From Aeromicrobium sp. Root472D3 (GTDB lineage Bacteria; Actinomycetota; Actinomycetes; Propionibacteriales; Nocardioidaceae): 64,000 bases of DNA. This document shows, piece by piece, positions 49,643-58,185 of the stretch. The position numbers and the translations under genes were made by a program. How positions within the stretch are numbered: the stretch's first letter is position 1; each line of letters starts with the position of its first letter. The stretch covers positions 1,850,505-1,914,504 of the forward strand of contig NZ_LMET01000001.1 in the NCBI RefSeq assembly GCF_001426485.1. Direction: 5' to 3'. Below the pieces are notes generated by a model. That model was not told the origin of the DNA and ran no database searches. It saw only the letters and a program-made list of their open reading frames with translations.

Positions 49643-50422
49643 GTGACCGCGTCGACGTCCTCCGCTCTCGTGGCTCGCCTGCGCGCGGCCGGCAGCGTCT
49701 TCGCCGAGGACGAGGCCGACGTGCTGCGGTCGTCCGCCGCCTCACCGGGCGAGCTCGAGCTGATGACGGCTCGCCGGGTGCGGGGCGAGCCGCTCGAGGT
49801 CGTGGTCGGGTGGGCCGAGTTCCACGGACGACGGGTCGTCGTGGACGCGGGAGTGTTCGTGCCGCGGGCCCGCTCGGCCGTGCTGGTGGAGCACGGGATC
49901 GGGCTGGTGGGCGAGGGGGCCGTGGTGGTCGACCTGTGCTGCGGCACGGGGGCCGTCGGCGTGGCGCTGCACCACGAGGCGTCGGGCATCGAGCTGCACG
50001 CAGCGGACGTCGACCCGGGGGCGGTGGCCTGCGCCCGACGCAACGTCGAGCCGCTCGGCGGCCACGTGCACGCGGGCGACCTGTTCGACGCGCTGCCGGA
50101 CGAGCTGCACCGGCGCGTCGACCTGCTGGTCGTCAACGCGCCGTACGTCCCGACCGACGCGATCGCGTCGATGCCGCCCGAGGCCCGCGACCACGAGCCC
50201 CGCACCGCGCTCGACGGTGGCCCCGACGGGATCGCGTTCCACCGACGGCTCGCCGCCGGGGTGGCGGACTGGTGGGCACCGGGTGGCCACCTGCTCGTCG
50301 AGACCAGCACGCGGCAGGCACCACTGACCGCCGAGGCCTTCGAGCGGGAGGGGCTGTCGGCACGAGTCGTCCGGTGCGAGCACGTCGACGGCACGGCGGT
50401 GCTGGTGTCGTCCACAGCCTGA
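49643..50422 (+). CDS. PrmC/HemK-like N5-glutamine methyltransferase paralogue
   Basis: A 259-residue class I methyltransferase. The SAM motif is VVVDLCCGTGAVGVAL and the catalytic loop is VVNAPYVPTDAI, where the canonical PrmC loop is NPPY. The N-terminal helical domain is short. Because of the NAPY change and divergence from the true PrmC, whose gene is expected near prfA, a peptide-glutamine target is uncertain; it is annotated as a putative glutamine methyltransferase in other actinobacteria. The GTG start is not backed by a good ribosome site or a -10 at leaderless spacing. Confidence 0.82.
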   Translation: MTASTSSALVARLRAAGSVFAEDEADVLRSSAASPGELELMTARRVRGEPLEVVVGWAEFHGRRVVVDAGVFVPRARSAVLVEHGIGLVGEGAVVVDLCCGTGAVGVALHHEASGIELHAADVDPGAVACARRNVEPLGGHVHAGDLFDALPDELHRRVDLLVVNAPYVPTDAIASMPPEARDHEPRTALDGGPDGIAFHRRLAAGVADWWAPGGHLLVETSTRQAPLTAEAFEREGLSARVVRCEHVDGTAVLVSSTA

Positions 50423-50468
50423 CGGCCGCCGCGACCGAGCTGTCGTGGGCTCCTGACACGATGCTCGT

Positions 50469-52580
50469 ATGCCTTCTGCGACCAGCACCGCCTCCGACGC
50501 CACGACAGCGCTGCGGCGCCTCACGAGCCGCGACGACGCCGTCTTCCACGACGGGCAGCTCGAGGCGATCGAGGCGCTCGTCGACGGCCACCGGCGTGCC
50601 CTGGTGGTCCAGCGCACGGGGTGGGGCAAGTCGGCGGTCTACTTCATCTCGACCCTCCTGCTCCGCCAGCGCGGAGCTGGCCCGACGCTGCTCGTCTCGC
50701 CCCTGCTCGCGCTGATGCGCGACCAGGTCGCGGCCGCGGCGCGAGCCGGGGTCCGTGCCGTCGCGATCAACTCGGCCAACCCCCACGAGTGGGACGAGAC
50801 GCGGGCCAAGCTCGCCGCCGACGAGATCGACATCCTGCTGGTCTCGCCGGAGCGGCTCAACAACCCGCGCTTCCGCGACGAGCAGCTGCCCGCGCTGATC
50901 GAGCGCATGGGCATGCTCGTGGTCGACGAGGCCCACTGCATCTCCGACTGGGGGCACGACTTCCGCCCCGACTACCGACGGCTCGCCGAGCTGATCGGGC
51001 AGCTGCCGTCCGAGCTGCCCGTGCTGGCCACGACCGCGACGGCCAACGCCCGCGTCGTGACCGACGTCGCCGAGCAGCTCGGCGCCGCGGGCGAGGTGCT
51101 GACCATCAGGGGGTCCCTGGCCCGCACCTCGTTGCGCCTCGGCGTGCTCGAGCTGCCCGGGGCGCGCGACCGGCTGGGCTGGTTGCTCAGCCACCTCGCC
51201 GAGCTGCCCGGCAGCGGCATCATCTACGCGCTGACGGTGTCCGCGGCCGAGGACACCGCGCGGCTGCTCCGCGAGGGTGGCCACGCCGTGCGCGCCTACA
51301 CGGGGCGCACCGACCCCGAGGAGCGCGAGCAGCTCGAGGGCCAGCTCAAGGGCAACGAGCTCAAGGCCCTCGTGGCCACCAGTGCGCTCGGCATGGGCTT
51401 CGACAAGCCCGATCTCGGCTTCGTCATCCACCTCGGCGCGCCCTCGTCACCCGTCGCCTACTACCAGCAGGTCGGGCGCGCCGGACGCGCCACCGACAAC
51501 GCCGACGTCCTGCTGCTGCCCGGGCGCGAGGACAAGGACATCTGGACGTACTTCGCGACGTCCTCGATGCCGAGCGAGGAGCGGGCGGCGGCCGTCATCG
51601 GCGAGCTCGGCGAGGCGCCGCTGTCGACGCCGGCCCTCGAGGCGCGGGTCAACCTGCGCCGCACCCCGCTCGAGCTGCTGCTCAAGGTGCTCGACGTCGA
51701 CGGTGCGGTGCGCAAGGTGCAGGGCGGCTGGGTCGCGACCGGTCACCCGTGGGTCTACGACCGCGAGCGCTACGAGCGCATCGCGGCGGCCCGCGACGCC
51801 GAGCAGCAGTCGATGCTGACCTACCAGCACGATGCGACGTGTCGCATGGAGATGCTGCAGCGCGACCTCGACGACACCACGGCGGCGCCGTGCGGCCGGT
51901 GCGACAACTGCGCGGGCCCGTGGTTCCCGACCGGGGTCGACACCGCCGCGACGCAGGTCGCGTCCGGCACGCTCGACAAGGTCGGCGTCGAGGTCGAGCC
52001 GCGCGGTCAGTGGCCGACCGGGGCCGAGCGTCTGGGCGTCGAGGCGAGGGGCAAGATCCCGGTCGACGACCGCGCCGAGGCGGGCCGCGCGGTCGCCCGT
52101 CTGACCGACCTCGGCTGGGGAGGCGCCCTGCGCGAGCTGTTCGCCGCCGGGGCGGACGACGGGCCCATCAGCGACGAGCTGCTGGGGGCCTGCGTCCGGG
52201 TGCTGAAGGACTGGGGCTGGGCCGAGCGTCCCGCCGCGGTCGTCAGCATCCCGTCGCGGTCCAAGCCGCAGCTGGTCGACTCGATGGCACGGGGCATCGC
52301 GCGCATCGGTCGCCTGACCGATCTCGGGTCCCTCGACCTCGTCGGCGAAGGATCGCGGGGCGGGCCCGGTGGCAACAGCGCCTACCGGCTGGCCGACGTG
52401 TGGGGCCAGCTGGCGGTCGGTCCGGCCCTCGCCGACGGGCTCCAGTCGCTCGGCGGCAGGCCCGTGCTGCTGATCGACGACCGGGTCGACAGCCGGTGGA
52501 CGTTGACGGTCGCGGCGCGCGAGCTGCGCCGCCACGGCGCCGGCGCGGTGCTCCCGCTCGTGCTGGCGCAGGTCGGCTGA
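50469..52580 (+). CDS. RecQ-family ATP-dependent DNA helicase with phosphoribosyltransferase-like tail
   Basis: A 703-residue helicase. Motor motifs are VVQRTGWGKSAVYF (Walker A, about 48-53), MLVVDEAHCISDWGHDFRPD (DEAH), TATANARV, ALGMGFDKPDLGF and YYQQVGRAGR. A RecQ zinc site follows (CRMEMLQRDLDD...CGRCDNC). The C-terminal 200 residues diverge from RecQ, and the last 39 (from P665) contain PVLLIDDRVDSRWTLTVAAR, which looks like a type I phosphoribosyltransferase PRPP loop. CACGAT lies six bases before the ATG, near the leaderless consensus. Confidence 0.9.
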   Translation: MPSATSTASDATTALRRLTSRDDAVFHDGQLEAIEALVDGHRRALVVQRTGWGKSAVYFISTLLLRQRGAGPTLLVSPLLALMRDQVAAAARAGVRAVAINSANPHEWDETRAKLAADEIDILLVSPERLNNPRFRDEQLPALIERMGMLVVDEAHCISDWGHDFRPDYRRLAELIGQLPSELPVLATTATANARVVTDVAEQLGAAGEVLTIRGSLARTSLRLGVLELPGARDRLGWLLSHLAELPGSGIIYALTVSAAEDTARLLREGGHAVRAYTGRTDPEEREQLEGQLKGNELKALVATSALGMGFDKPDLGFVIHLGAPSSPVAYYQQVGRAGRATDNADVLLLPGREDKDIWTYFATSSMPSEERAAAVIGELGEAPLSTPALEARVNLRRTPLELLLKVLDVDGAVRKVQGGWVATGHPWVYDRERYERIAAARDAEQQSMLTYQHDATCRMEMLQRDLDDTTAAPCGRCDNCAGPWFPTGVDTAATQVASGTLDKVGVEVEPRGQWPTGAERLGVEARGKIPVDDRAEAGRAVARLTDLGWGGALRELFAAGADDGPISDELLGACVRVLKDWGWAERPAAVVSIPSRSKPQLVDSMARGIARIGRLTDLGSLDLVGEGSRGGPGGNSAYRLADVWGQLAVGPALADGLQSLGGRPVLLIDDRVDSRWTLTVAARELRRHGAGAVLPLVLAQVG

Positions 52581-52605
52581 GGCATTCGTCGGTACGTTGG
52601 ACGGC

Positions 52606-53616
52606 ATGGAACACAGACATCTCGGCAACAGCGGTCTCAAGATCTCGGAGATCGCCTACGGCAACTGGCTGACGCACGGCTCGCAGGTCGAGGAGGACGC
52701 TGCCACGGCCTGCGTCCGGCAGGCGCTCGAGGTCGGCATCACGACCTTCGACACCGCCGACGTCTACGCCAACACCAAGGCGGAGTCGGTGCTCGGTCGT
52801 GCCCTGGCCGGCCAGCGGCGCGAGTCGCTCGAGATCCTGACGAAGGTCTACTGGACCACCGGTCCCGGTGGCCCCAACGACTCCGGTCTGTCGCGCAAGC
52901 ACATCATGGAGTCGATCAACGGATCGCTGACGCGTCTGCAGACCGACTACGTCGACCTGTACCAGGCGCACCGCTTCGACGTGCACACGCCGCTCGAGGA
53001 GACGATGCAGGCGTTCGCGGACGTCGTGCGGTCGGGCAAGGCCCTCTACATCGGCGTCTCGGAGTGGACGGCCGAGCAGATCCGCGAGGGGCAGACGCTG
53101 GCCCGTGAGCTCGGCTTCTCGCTGATCTCGAGCCAGCCGCAGTACTCGATGCTGTGGCGCGTCATCGAGGACGAGGTCGTGCCGGCCAGCGACGAGCTCG
53201 GCCTCGGCCAGATCGTGTGGTCGCCGATCGCGCAGGGCGTGCTGACGGGCAAGTACAAGCCGGGCCAGCCCGTGCCCGAGGGTTCCCGCGCGACCGACGA
53301 GTCGGGTGGTTCGCAGAACATCAGCCGGTGGCTGCGCGACGACGTGCTCGAGGCCGTCGCCCGGCTCGAGCCGATCGCCGACCAGGCCGGCATCTCGATG
53401 GCCCAGCTCGCGGTGGCGTGGGTGCTGCACCGGCCCAACATCTCCGCCGCGATCATCGGCGCCTCGCGTCCCGAGCAGGTCACCGACAACGCCAAGGCGT
53501 CGGGTGTCGCGCTGGGCGACGACGTCATGGCGGCCATCGACGAGGCCCTCGGCGACGTCGTCGTCCGTGACGCCTCGTTGACGGCCGAGCAGACACCGGC
53601 CACGCGTCCGTCGTGA
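52606..53616 (+). CDS. aldo/keto reductase (Kv-beta/YghZ-like)
   Basis: A 336-residue NADPH-dependent (alpha/beta)8 oxidoreductase. Markers: MEHRHLGNSGLKISEIAYGN, the catalytic Asp/Tyr region FDTADVYANTKAE, Lys in ILTKVYWTTG, and YVDLYQAHRFD (His). The C-terminal cofactor loop is AIIGASRPEQV. Members of this subgroup reduce small aldehydes. TACGTT ends seven bases before the ATG (leaderless). It overlaps the Nif3 gene by four bases (GTGA). Confidence 0.9.
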   Translation: MEHRHLGNSGLKISEIAYGNWLTHGSQVEEDAATACVRQALEVGITTFDTADVYANTKAESVLGRALAGQRRESLEILTKVYWTTGPGGPNDSGLSRKHIMESINGSLTRLQTDYVDLYQAHRFDVHTPLEETMQAFADVVRSGKALYIGVSEWTAEQIREGQTLARELGFSLISSQPQYSMLWRVIEDEVVPASDELGLGQIVWSPIAQGVLTGKYKPGQPVPEGSRATDESGGSQNISRWLRDDVLEAVARLEPIADQAGISMAQLAVAWVLHRPNISAAIIGASRPEQVTDNAKASGVALGDDVMAAIDEALGDVVVRDASLTAEQTPATRPS

Positions 53617-54437
53617 GCGGCGACGTGACGGTCCTGCGTGACGTCGTCTCGGTGCTCGACGGCCTGTACGACCCGCGGTGGGCCGACGACTGGGACGCCG
53701 TCGGCACGGTGGCGGGTGATCCCGACGCGCCCGTCACCACGGTGCTCCTGGCCGTCGACCCCGTCGCCGCGGTGGTCGACGAGGCCGTGGCCTGGGGCGC
53801 CGACCTCGTGGTCGTCCACCACCCGCTGTGGCTCAAGGGCGTCACGTCGGTGGCGGCCGACTCGCCGAAGGGCCGCGTGGTGCACACCCTGATCGGCCAC
53901 GGCATCGCGCTGCACACGTGCCACACCAACGCCGACTGCCCCCCGCTCGGCGTCTCGGAGTCGATGGCGTTCGCGCTGGGCGTGCAGGACGTCCGGCCGC
54001 TCGAGCCCGACGACTCACCCGAGCGCGGCAGCGGTCGCATCGGCGCGCTGGCCTCACCGGTCACGCTCGACGAGTTCGCCCGCCGCGTCGCGACGAGTCT
54101 GCCGTCGCACCACAGCGCCGTGCGCATCGCCGGCGACCCGGGCCGGACGGTCGAGACCGTCGCGCTGTGCGGGGGATCGGGCGACTTCCTGCTCGGAGCC
54201 GCCCAGGCGCAGGGAGCCGACGTCTACGTGACGTCCGACCTGCGACACCACCCCGTCAGTGAGCACCTCGAGCAGCCCGATCCGTGTGCCGTGATCGACG
54301 TGCCGCACTGGTCGGCCGAGTGGACGTGGCTGCCGGTCGCCGCCGACGCGCTGAGGTCGGCCCTGCCCGGGCTCGAGGTACGGGTGTCGACGATCGTGAC
54401 CGATCCGTGGACCGCGAGCCTGCCCGGTACGGTGTGA
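53613..54437 (+). CDS. Nif3-like dinuclear metal centre protein
   Basis: A 274-residue YbgI/Nif3-family protein. The metal-binding signatures are VVVHHPLWLKGV (paired His), LHTCHTNADCPPLGVSE and, near the C terminus, DVPHWSAEW. The family resembles GTP cyclohydrolase I type 2 in its fold, but its activity is not established. The GTG start overlaps the aldo/keto reductase stop. The nif3-CdsZ-RNase H order is conserved in actinobacteria. Confidence 0.92.
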   Translation: MSGDVTVLRDVVSVLDGLYDPRWADDWDAVGTVAGDPDAPVTTVLLAVDPVAAVVDEAVAWGADLVVVHHPLWLKGVTSVAADSPKGRVVHTLIGHGIALHTCHTNADCPPLGVSESMAFALGVQDVRPLEPDDSPERGSGRIGALASPVTLDEFARRVATSLPSHHSAVRIAGDPGRTVETVALCGGSGDFLLGAAQAQGADVYVTSDLRHHPVSEHLEQPDPCAVIDVPHWSAEWTWLPVAADALRSALPGLEVRVSTIVTDPWTASLPGTV

Positions 54438-54439
54438 CT

Positions 54440-55180
54440 GTGAAAGCCGATCCCACCGCCCAGGCCGCGCTCCTCGAGCTCCAGGCCCAGGACGCACGCC
54501 TCGCCCAGCTGCAGCACCGCAAGAACACCCTGCCCGAGCTCGCGGAGATCACCGCGCTGGAGGCCCGTTTCAAGGAGCTCGACGGCCAGCGCATCGAGCA
54601 CGACACCGCCGTCTCCGACCTGACCCGCGCCCAGAAGAAGGCCGACGCGGAGGTCGAGATGGTCAAGACCCGTCGCACCCGCGACGAGGAGCGCCTCAAC
54701 TCCGGCGCCGTCAGCAACCCCAAGGACCTCGCGAGCCTGCAGCACGAGCTTGTTGCCCTCGAGCGCCGCATCGGCACCCTCGAGGACGAGGAGCTCGAGA
54801 TCATGCAGTCGCTCGAGGAGGCGCAGGCGCGGCTGACGAACGTCCAGGGCGATCTCTCGGCCGTCACCGCCGAGCTCGAGCAGAAGGTCGCGGCGCGCGA
54901 TGCCGCGATCGCCGTGCTCGACGAGCAGGCGTCCGCGGCGCAGACCGATCGCGCGACGTCCGCCGCCGACGTGCCGGACGACCTCGTGACGCTCTACGAC
55001 AAGCTGCGCGGACAGTACGGCACCGGTGCGGCCGCGCTGCGGGCCCGTCGCTGCGAGGGCTGCCGCCTCGAGATCAACGGAGCCGACCTGCGCGAGCTCG
55101 CGGCGCAGCCGGAGGACGACGTCCTGCGCTGCCCCGAGTGCAGCCGCATCCTGGTGCGCACCGCCGAGTCCGGTCTGTGA
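54440..55180 (+). CDS. CdsZ/C4-type zinc ribbon coiled-coil protein
   Basis: A 246-residue protein: a long antiparallel coiled coil (about 8-190, rich in E, A, L and Q) followed by a C4 zinc ribbon (RCEGCRLEINGADLREL...VLRCPECSRIL). Homologues bind other proteins through the coil and have been linked to cell division and RNA metabolism. TACGGT (54428-54433) ends six bases before the GTG, supporting this start over the GTG at 54434, which overlaps the nif3 stop. It thus has its own leaderless promoter inside nif3. Its stop overlaps the next GTG. Confidence 0.9.
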   Translation: MKADPTAQAALLELQAQDARLAQLQHRKNTLPELAEITALEARFKELDGQRIEHDTAVSDLTRAQKKADAEVEMVKTRRTRDEERLNSGAVSNPKDLASLQHELVALERRIGTLEDEELEIMQSLEEAQARLTNVQGDLSAVTAELEQKVAARDAAIAVLDEQASAAQTDRATSAADVPDDLVTLYDKLRGQYGTGAAALRARRCEGCRLEINGADLRELAAQPEDDVLRCPECSRILVRTAESGL

Positions 55181-56283
55181 CCTCGCGGGTCGTCATCGAG
55201 GCCGACGGCGGCTCGCGCGGCAACCCCGGTCCTGCGTCGTACGGTGCGCTGCTCCGCGACGCCGGCACGGGTCGGGTCATCGTCGAGCGCGGTGAGACGA
55301 TCGGCGTGGCGACGAACAACGTCGCCGAGTACGCCGGCCTCATCGCCGGTCTCGAGCTCTACCTCGAGCACGCCGACGGTGCCGAGCTCGAGGTGCGGAT
55401 GGACTCCAAGCTCGTCGTCGAGCAGATGGCCGGACGGTGGAAGGTCAAGCACCCCAGCATGATCCCGCTGGCCGAGAGGGCCCGCCGGCTCGCTCCCCGC
55501 GGCACCACGTGGACGTGGGTGCCGCGCGAGCAGAACAAGGCCGCCGACGCCCTCGCCAATGCCGCCCTCGACAGCCAGCGCGACGGCGGGTCGGGCCTCG
55601 TGACCGGACCGTCCGCCGCCACGCCCGCCCCCGCGCCTGCACCGGCCAAGGGCTGGGGCGGCGCGTCCGGCACCGCGACGACGTTCGTCCTGCTGCGGCA
55701 CGGCGTCACGGCGGCCACCGAGCGCAAGGCGTTCAGCGGCAGCGGCGGCACGGCCGACCCCGAGCTGACCGAGGCCGGCCGCGAGCAGGCGCGGCGAGCG
55801 GCCCGCTGGCTCGCCGACCACGGCTCGATCGAGGCCATCGTCGCCTCTCCGATGCGCCGCACACGTGAGACGGCCGCCGCCGCCGCCGACGTGCTGGGTC
55901 TGGACGTCGAGATCGACGAGGGCGTCGTCGAGACGGCCTTCGGCGACTGGGACGGCCACACGTTCGCCGAGATCCAGGAGGGATGGGGCGACGAGCTCAC
56001 GGCGTGGCTCGCCGACAGCTCGGTCGCGCCGCCCGGCGGCGAGTCGATGGACGCCGTGCACGAGCGCGTCGCCGAGGCGCGCGACCGCCTCGTCACGCGG
56101 TACGCGGGCCGCACCGTGCTGGTCGTGAGCCACGTGACGCCGATCAAGATGCTGGTGCGGCTCGCGCTCGACGCCCCGATGGGCGTGATCTACCGGATGG
56201 AGCTGTCGCCCGCCTCGATCACGACGGTGTCGTGGTGGCCCGACGGCCCCGCGTCGCTGCGCGGCTTCAACATCGTCCCCTGA
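55177..56283 (+). CDS. bifunctional RNase HI/acid phosphatase
   Basis: A 368-residue fusion typical of actinobacteria. The N-terminal RNase HI domain (to about 140) carries VIEADGGSRGNPGPAS, TNNVAEYAGLIAGLE and the QNKAADALAN metal site. After an Ala/Pro linker, the histidine-phosphatase domain begins FVLLRHGVTAATERKAFSGS and has SPMRRTRETA and LVVSHVTPIKML. The first would cut RNA in RNA-DNA hybrids; homologues' second domain acts on alpha-ribazole phosphate or related phosphates. GTG start in a GTGA overlap with CdsZ. Confidence 0.94.
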   Translation: MTSRVVIEADGGSRGNPGPASYGALLRDAGTGRVIVERGETIGVATNNVAEYAGLIAGLELYLEHADGAELEVRMDSKLVVEQMAGRWKVKHPSMIPLAERARRLAPRGTTWTWVPREQNKAADALANAALDSQRDGGSGLVTGPSAATPAPAPAPAKGWGGASGTATTFVLLRHGVTAATERKAFSGSGGTADPELTEAGREQARRAARWLADHGSIEAIVASPMRRTRETAAAAADVLGLDVEIDEGVVETAFGDWDGHTFAEIQEGWGDELTAWLADSSVAPPGGESMDAVHERVAEARDRLVTRYAGRTVLVVSHVTPIKMLVRLALDAPMGVIYRMELSPASITTVSWWPDGPASLRGFNIVP

Positions 56284-56292
56284 CGGGCCGGC

Positions 56293-57066
56293 TCAGCTCG
56301 TCGCGACCTCGTCGACCACGACGTCCAGGCGCGTCCCGGCCCGCTCGACCGTCCATCCGAGGTCGGCGAGCGTCGCCTGCAGCTCGTCGACGGTCCGCGG
56401 CTCGGCCCCGGCCTCGAGCAGGCCGCGGACGATGCGTCCCTTGGTGGCCTTGTTGAAGTGGCTCACGACCTTGCGCTGCCCGTTGTGCTCGTGCAGCACC
56501 CGCATCGTCGCGGTGCGCTCGGCCAGCTCGACGGGTGGCTTGCCGAGCGCGGTGTAGGTGCCCGAGCGCAGGTCGACCAGCAGTCCGTCGCCGACTTCCT
56601 CGGCCATGACACGGGGCAGGGGAGTGCGCCAGCGTCCGGCGACGGGCCCCAGGCGCGGCAGGCTGACGGTGCCCGACAGCCGGTAGGCCGGGATGAGGTC
56701 GCCGGGCCGCACCAGCCCGAACAACGCGCTGGCGATCGCCAGGGACTCATCGGCGCGCCGCCGTGCGACGTCGTCGAGGCTGGCGGGGTCGAGGGCGGTG
56801 AACAGGACGCCCGTGTAGACGGTGTCGGCGCGTGCCGCCGGCTCGTCGGGAAGGACGGCGTTGACCGCGATCGCGCCGGCCTGCGTGGGACCCAGGCCGA
56901 GCACCTCGGCGGCGCGCCTCGGGTTGCCCGACGACAGCTTCACGAGACTGCGCAGCAGCTGCTCGCGGACGGGGTTCAGCCGCGCGAACGACAGCGCGTC
57001 GAGGTCGAGCGGCGGTCCGTCCTCCGGCCGGGTCTTGCCTTCGGACGGGGGGAGCAGGATCAGCAC
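56293..57066 (-). CDS. yaaA: peroxide stress protein YaaA
   Basis: A 257-residue DUF328 protein. The family signature MLILLPPSEGKTR opens it and later parts include GDLIPAYRLSGTVSLPRLG, RVLHEHNGQRKVVSHFNKAT and KGRIVRGLL. In E. coli YaaA lowers intracellular iron and DNA damage during peroxide stress; how is only partly known. The GTG start follows TAGGGT by six bases (leaderless). It is convergent with the RNase H/phosphatase gene with nine bases between. Confidence 0.92.
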   Translation of the reverse strand: MLILLPPSEGKTRPEDGPPLDLDALSFARLNPVREQLLRSLVKLSSGNPRRAAEVLGLGPTQAGAIAVNAVLPDEPAARADTVYTGVLFTALDPASLDDVARRRADESLAIASALFGLVRPGDLIPAYRLSGTVSLPRLGPVAGRWRTPLPRVMAEEVGDGLLVDLRSGTYTALGKPPVELAERTATMRVLHEHNGQRKVVSHFNKATKGRIVRGLLEAGAEPRTVDELQATLADLGWTVERAGTRLDVVVDEVATS

Positions 57067-57082
57067 GCCCCGACCCTATCCG

Positions 57083-58144
57083 TCACCAGATGACGGAGGT
57101 CCAGGCCCACAGGACGACGGTGCAGAGCACGACGAGCACGGGTGTCGTGGCGAACCCGATCGTGTGGAACTCGCGGATCGTGGACACGCTGCGTCCGCCC
57201 GATTTGCGCCACAGGATGTTCGCGAGCGATCCGATCATCGTCAGGTTGGCGCCCACGTTGACCCCCACCAGCAGCGCCAGCACGGGGCCCGGGCCGGCGG
57301 CCTCGGCGGCCGGCAGGAGGAGCAGCGTCGCCGGCAGGTTGTTGACCAGGTTCGCCGCGATCATCGCGATCAGCGCGACGGCCAGGAGCGACCAGAGCCC
57401 CTCGCCGGACGGCAGGGCGTCGGTCAACCGGTCGCCGAGGCTCGTCGATCCGACGTAGCCGACGGAGAACGCCCACGCCAGGATCACGGCGGCCAGCGGC
57501 AGGTTGGCCGCGTCGAGCAGCTCGCGCCACGTCGACAGGCGGCGCACGAGGGCGCGCGTGCTCAGCACGACCGCACCGATCGCGGCCGGGATCCACGGTG
57601 TCAGCCCGCTGCCGAGCCCGATCAGCACGAGCACGACGACCGTGACGGGCACGAGCGGCACGGGCTGGACGTCCGCGGGCACCGGTGCGGCGTCGCGCAG
57701 CTCGCCCCTGAACCACACGCGCAGGACCAGGTACTCGGCGACGACGGCGACGATCCAGACGGGCAGCATCGCCCAGGTGAACCCGAGGAACGTCAGGCCC
57801 GTCGACCCGAAGGCCAGCAGGTTGGTCAGGTTCGAGACCGGCAGCAGCGTCGACCCGGAGTTGGCGAGCCGCACCGACGCGTAGGCGTACGAACGCCGTG
57901 CTGAGGCCGCGAGCAGCACGGGCGTCAGCAGCACGACCGTCGCGTCGAGGCTGAGGGTCGCCGTGACGACCGCGGCCGTCGCGACGGCGTAGGCCAGCAG
58001 CCGGCGACTCGATCCGCGCGCGCCGCGTGCCACCCGACCGCCGAGTGCCGTGAAGAGGCCTTCGTCCGCGCAGGCCTGCGCCAGCACGGTCATCGCCACG
58101 AGGAAGCCGATGATCTCCGCGAGGGATCCGAGGTCGTGCGTCAC
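57083..58144 (-). CDS. ArsB/NhaD-type ion permease
   Basis: A 353-residue membrane protein with about ten transmembrane segments and two inverted halves, as in the ion-transporter (IT) superfamily. The half-repeat signatures are LANSGSTLLPVSNLTNLLAF and ANLVNNLPATLLLLPAAEA, with GANLTMIGSLANILW, similar to ArsB/NhaD/citrate transporters. The transported ion cannot be read. No arsenic genes are near. The GTG start follows TAGGTT by six bases; the promoter is back to back with rnpB. Confidence 0.85.
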   Translation of the reverse strand: MTHDLGSLAEIIGFLVAMTVLAQACADEGLFTALGGRVARGARGSSRRLLAYAVATAAVVTATLSLDATVVLLTPVLLAASARRSYAYASVRLANSGSTLLPVSNLTNLLAFGSTGLTFLGFTWAMLPVWIVAVVAEYLVLRVWFRGELRDAAPVPADVQPVPLVPVTVVVLVLIGLGSGLTPWIPAAIGAVVLSTRALVRRLSTWRELLDAANLPLAAVILAWAFSVGYVGSTSLGDRLTDALPSGEGLWSLLAVALIAMIAANLVNNLPATLLLLPAAEAAGPGPVLALLVGVNVGANLTMIGSLANILWRKSGGRSVSTIREFHTIGFATTPVLVVLCTVVLWAWTSVIW

Positions 58145-58150
58145 GCGCAG

Positions 58151-58178
58151 AACCTACCGGACGGGCCCACGGTAGGAT
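58151..58178. promoter_or_regulatory. symmetrical divergent promoter of permease and rnpB
   Basis: AACCTACCG (58151-58159) and CGGTAGGAT (58170-58178) are inverted repeats with one mismatch. The reverse arm gives TAGGTT for the permease GTG (six bases on), and the forward arm gives TAGGAT, which ends seven bases before the 5' end of rnpB. Since the rnpB 5' end is known from its P1 helix, this calibrates -10 to start distance in this genome. Confidence 0.65.
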
Positions 58179-58185
58179 CGGCGAC

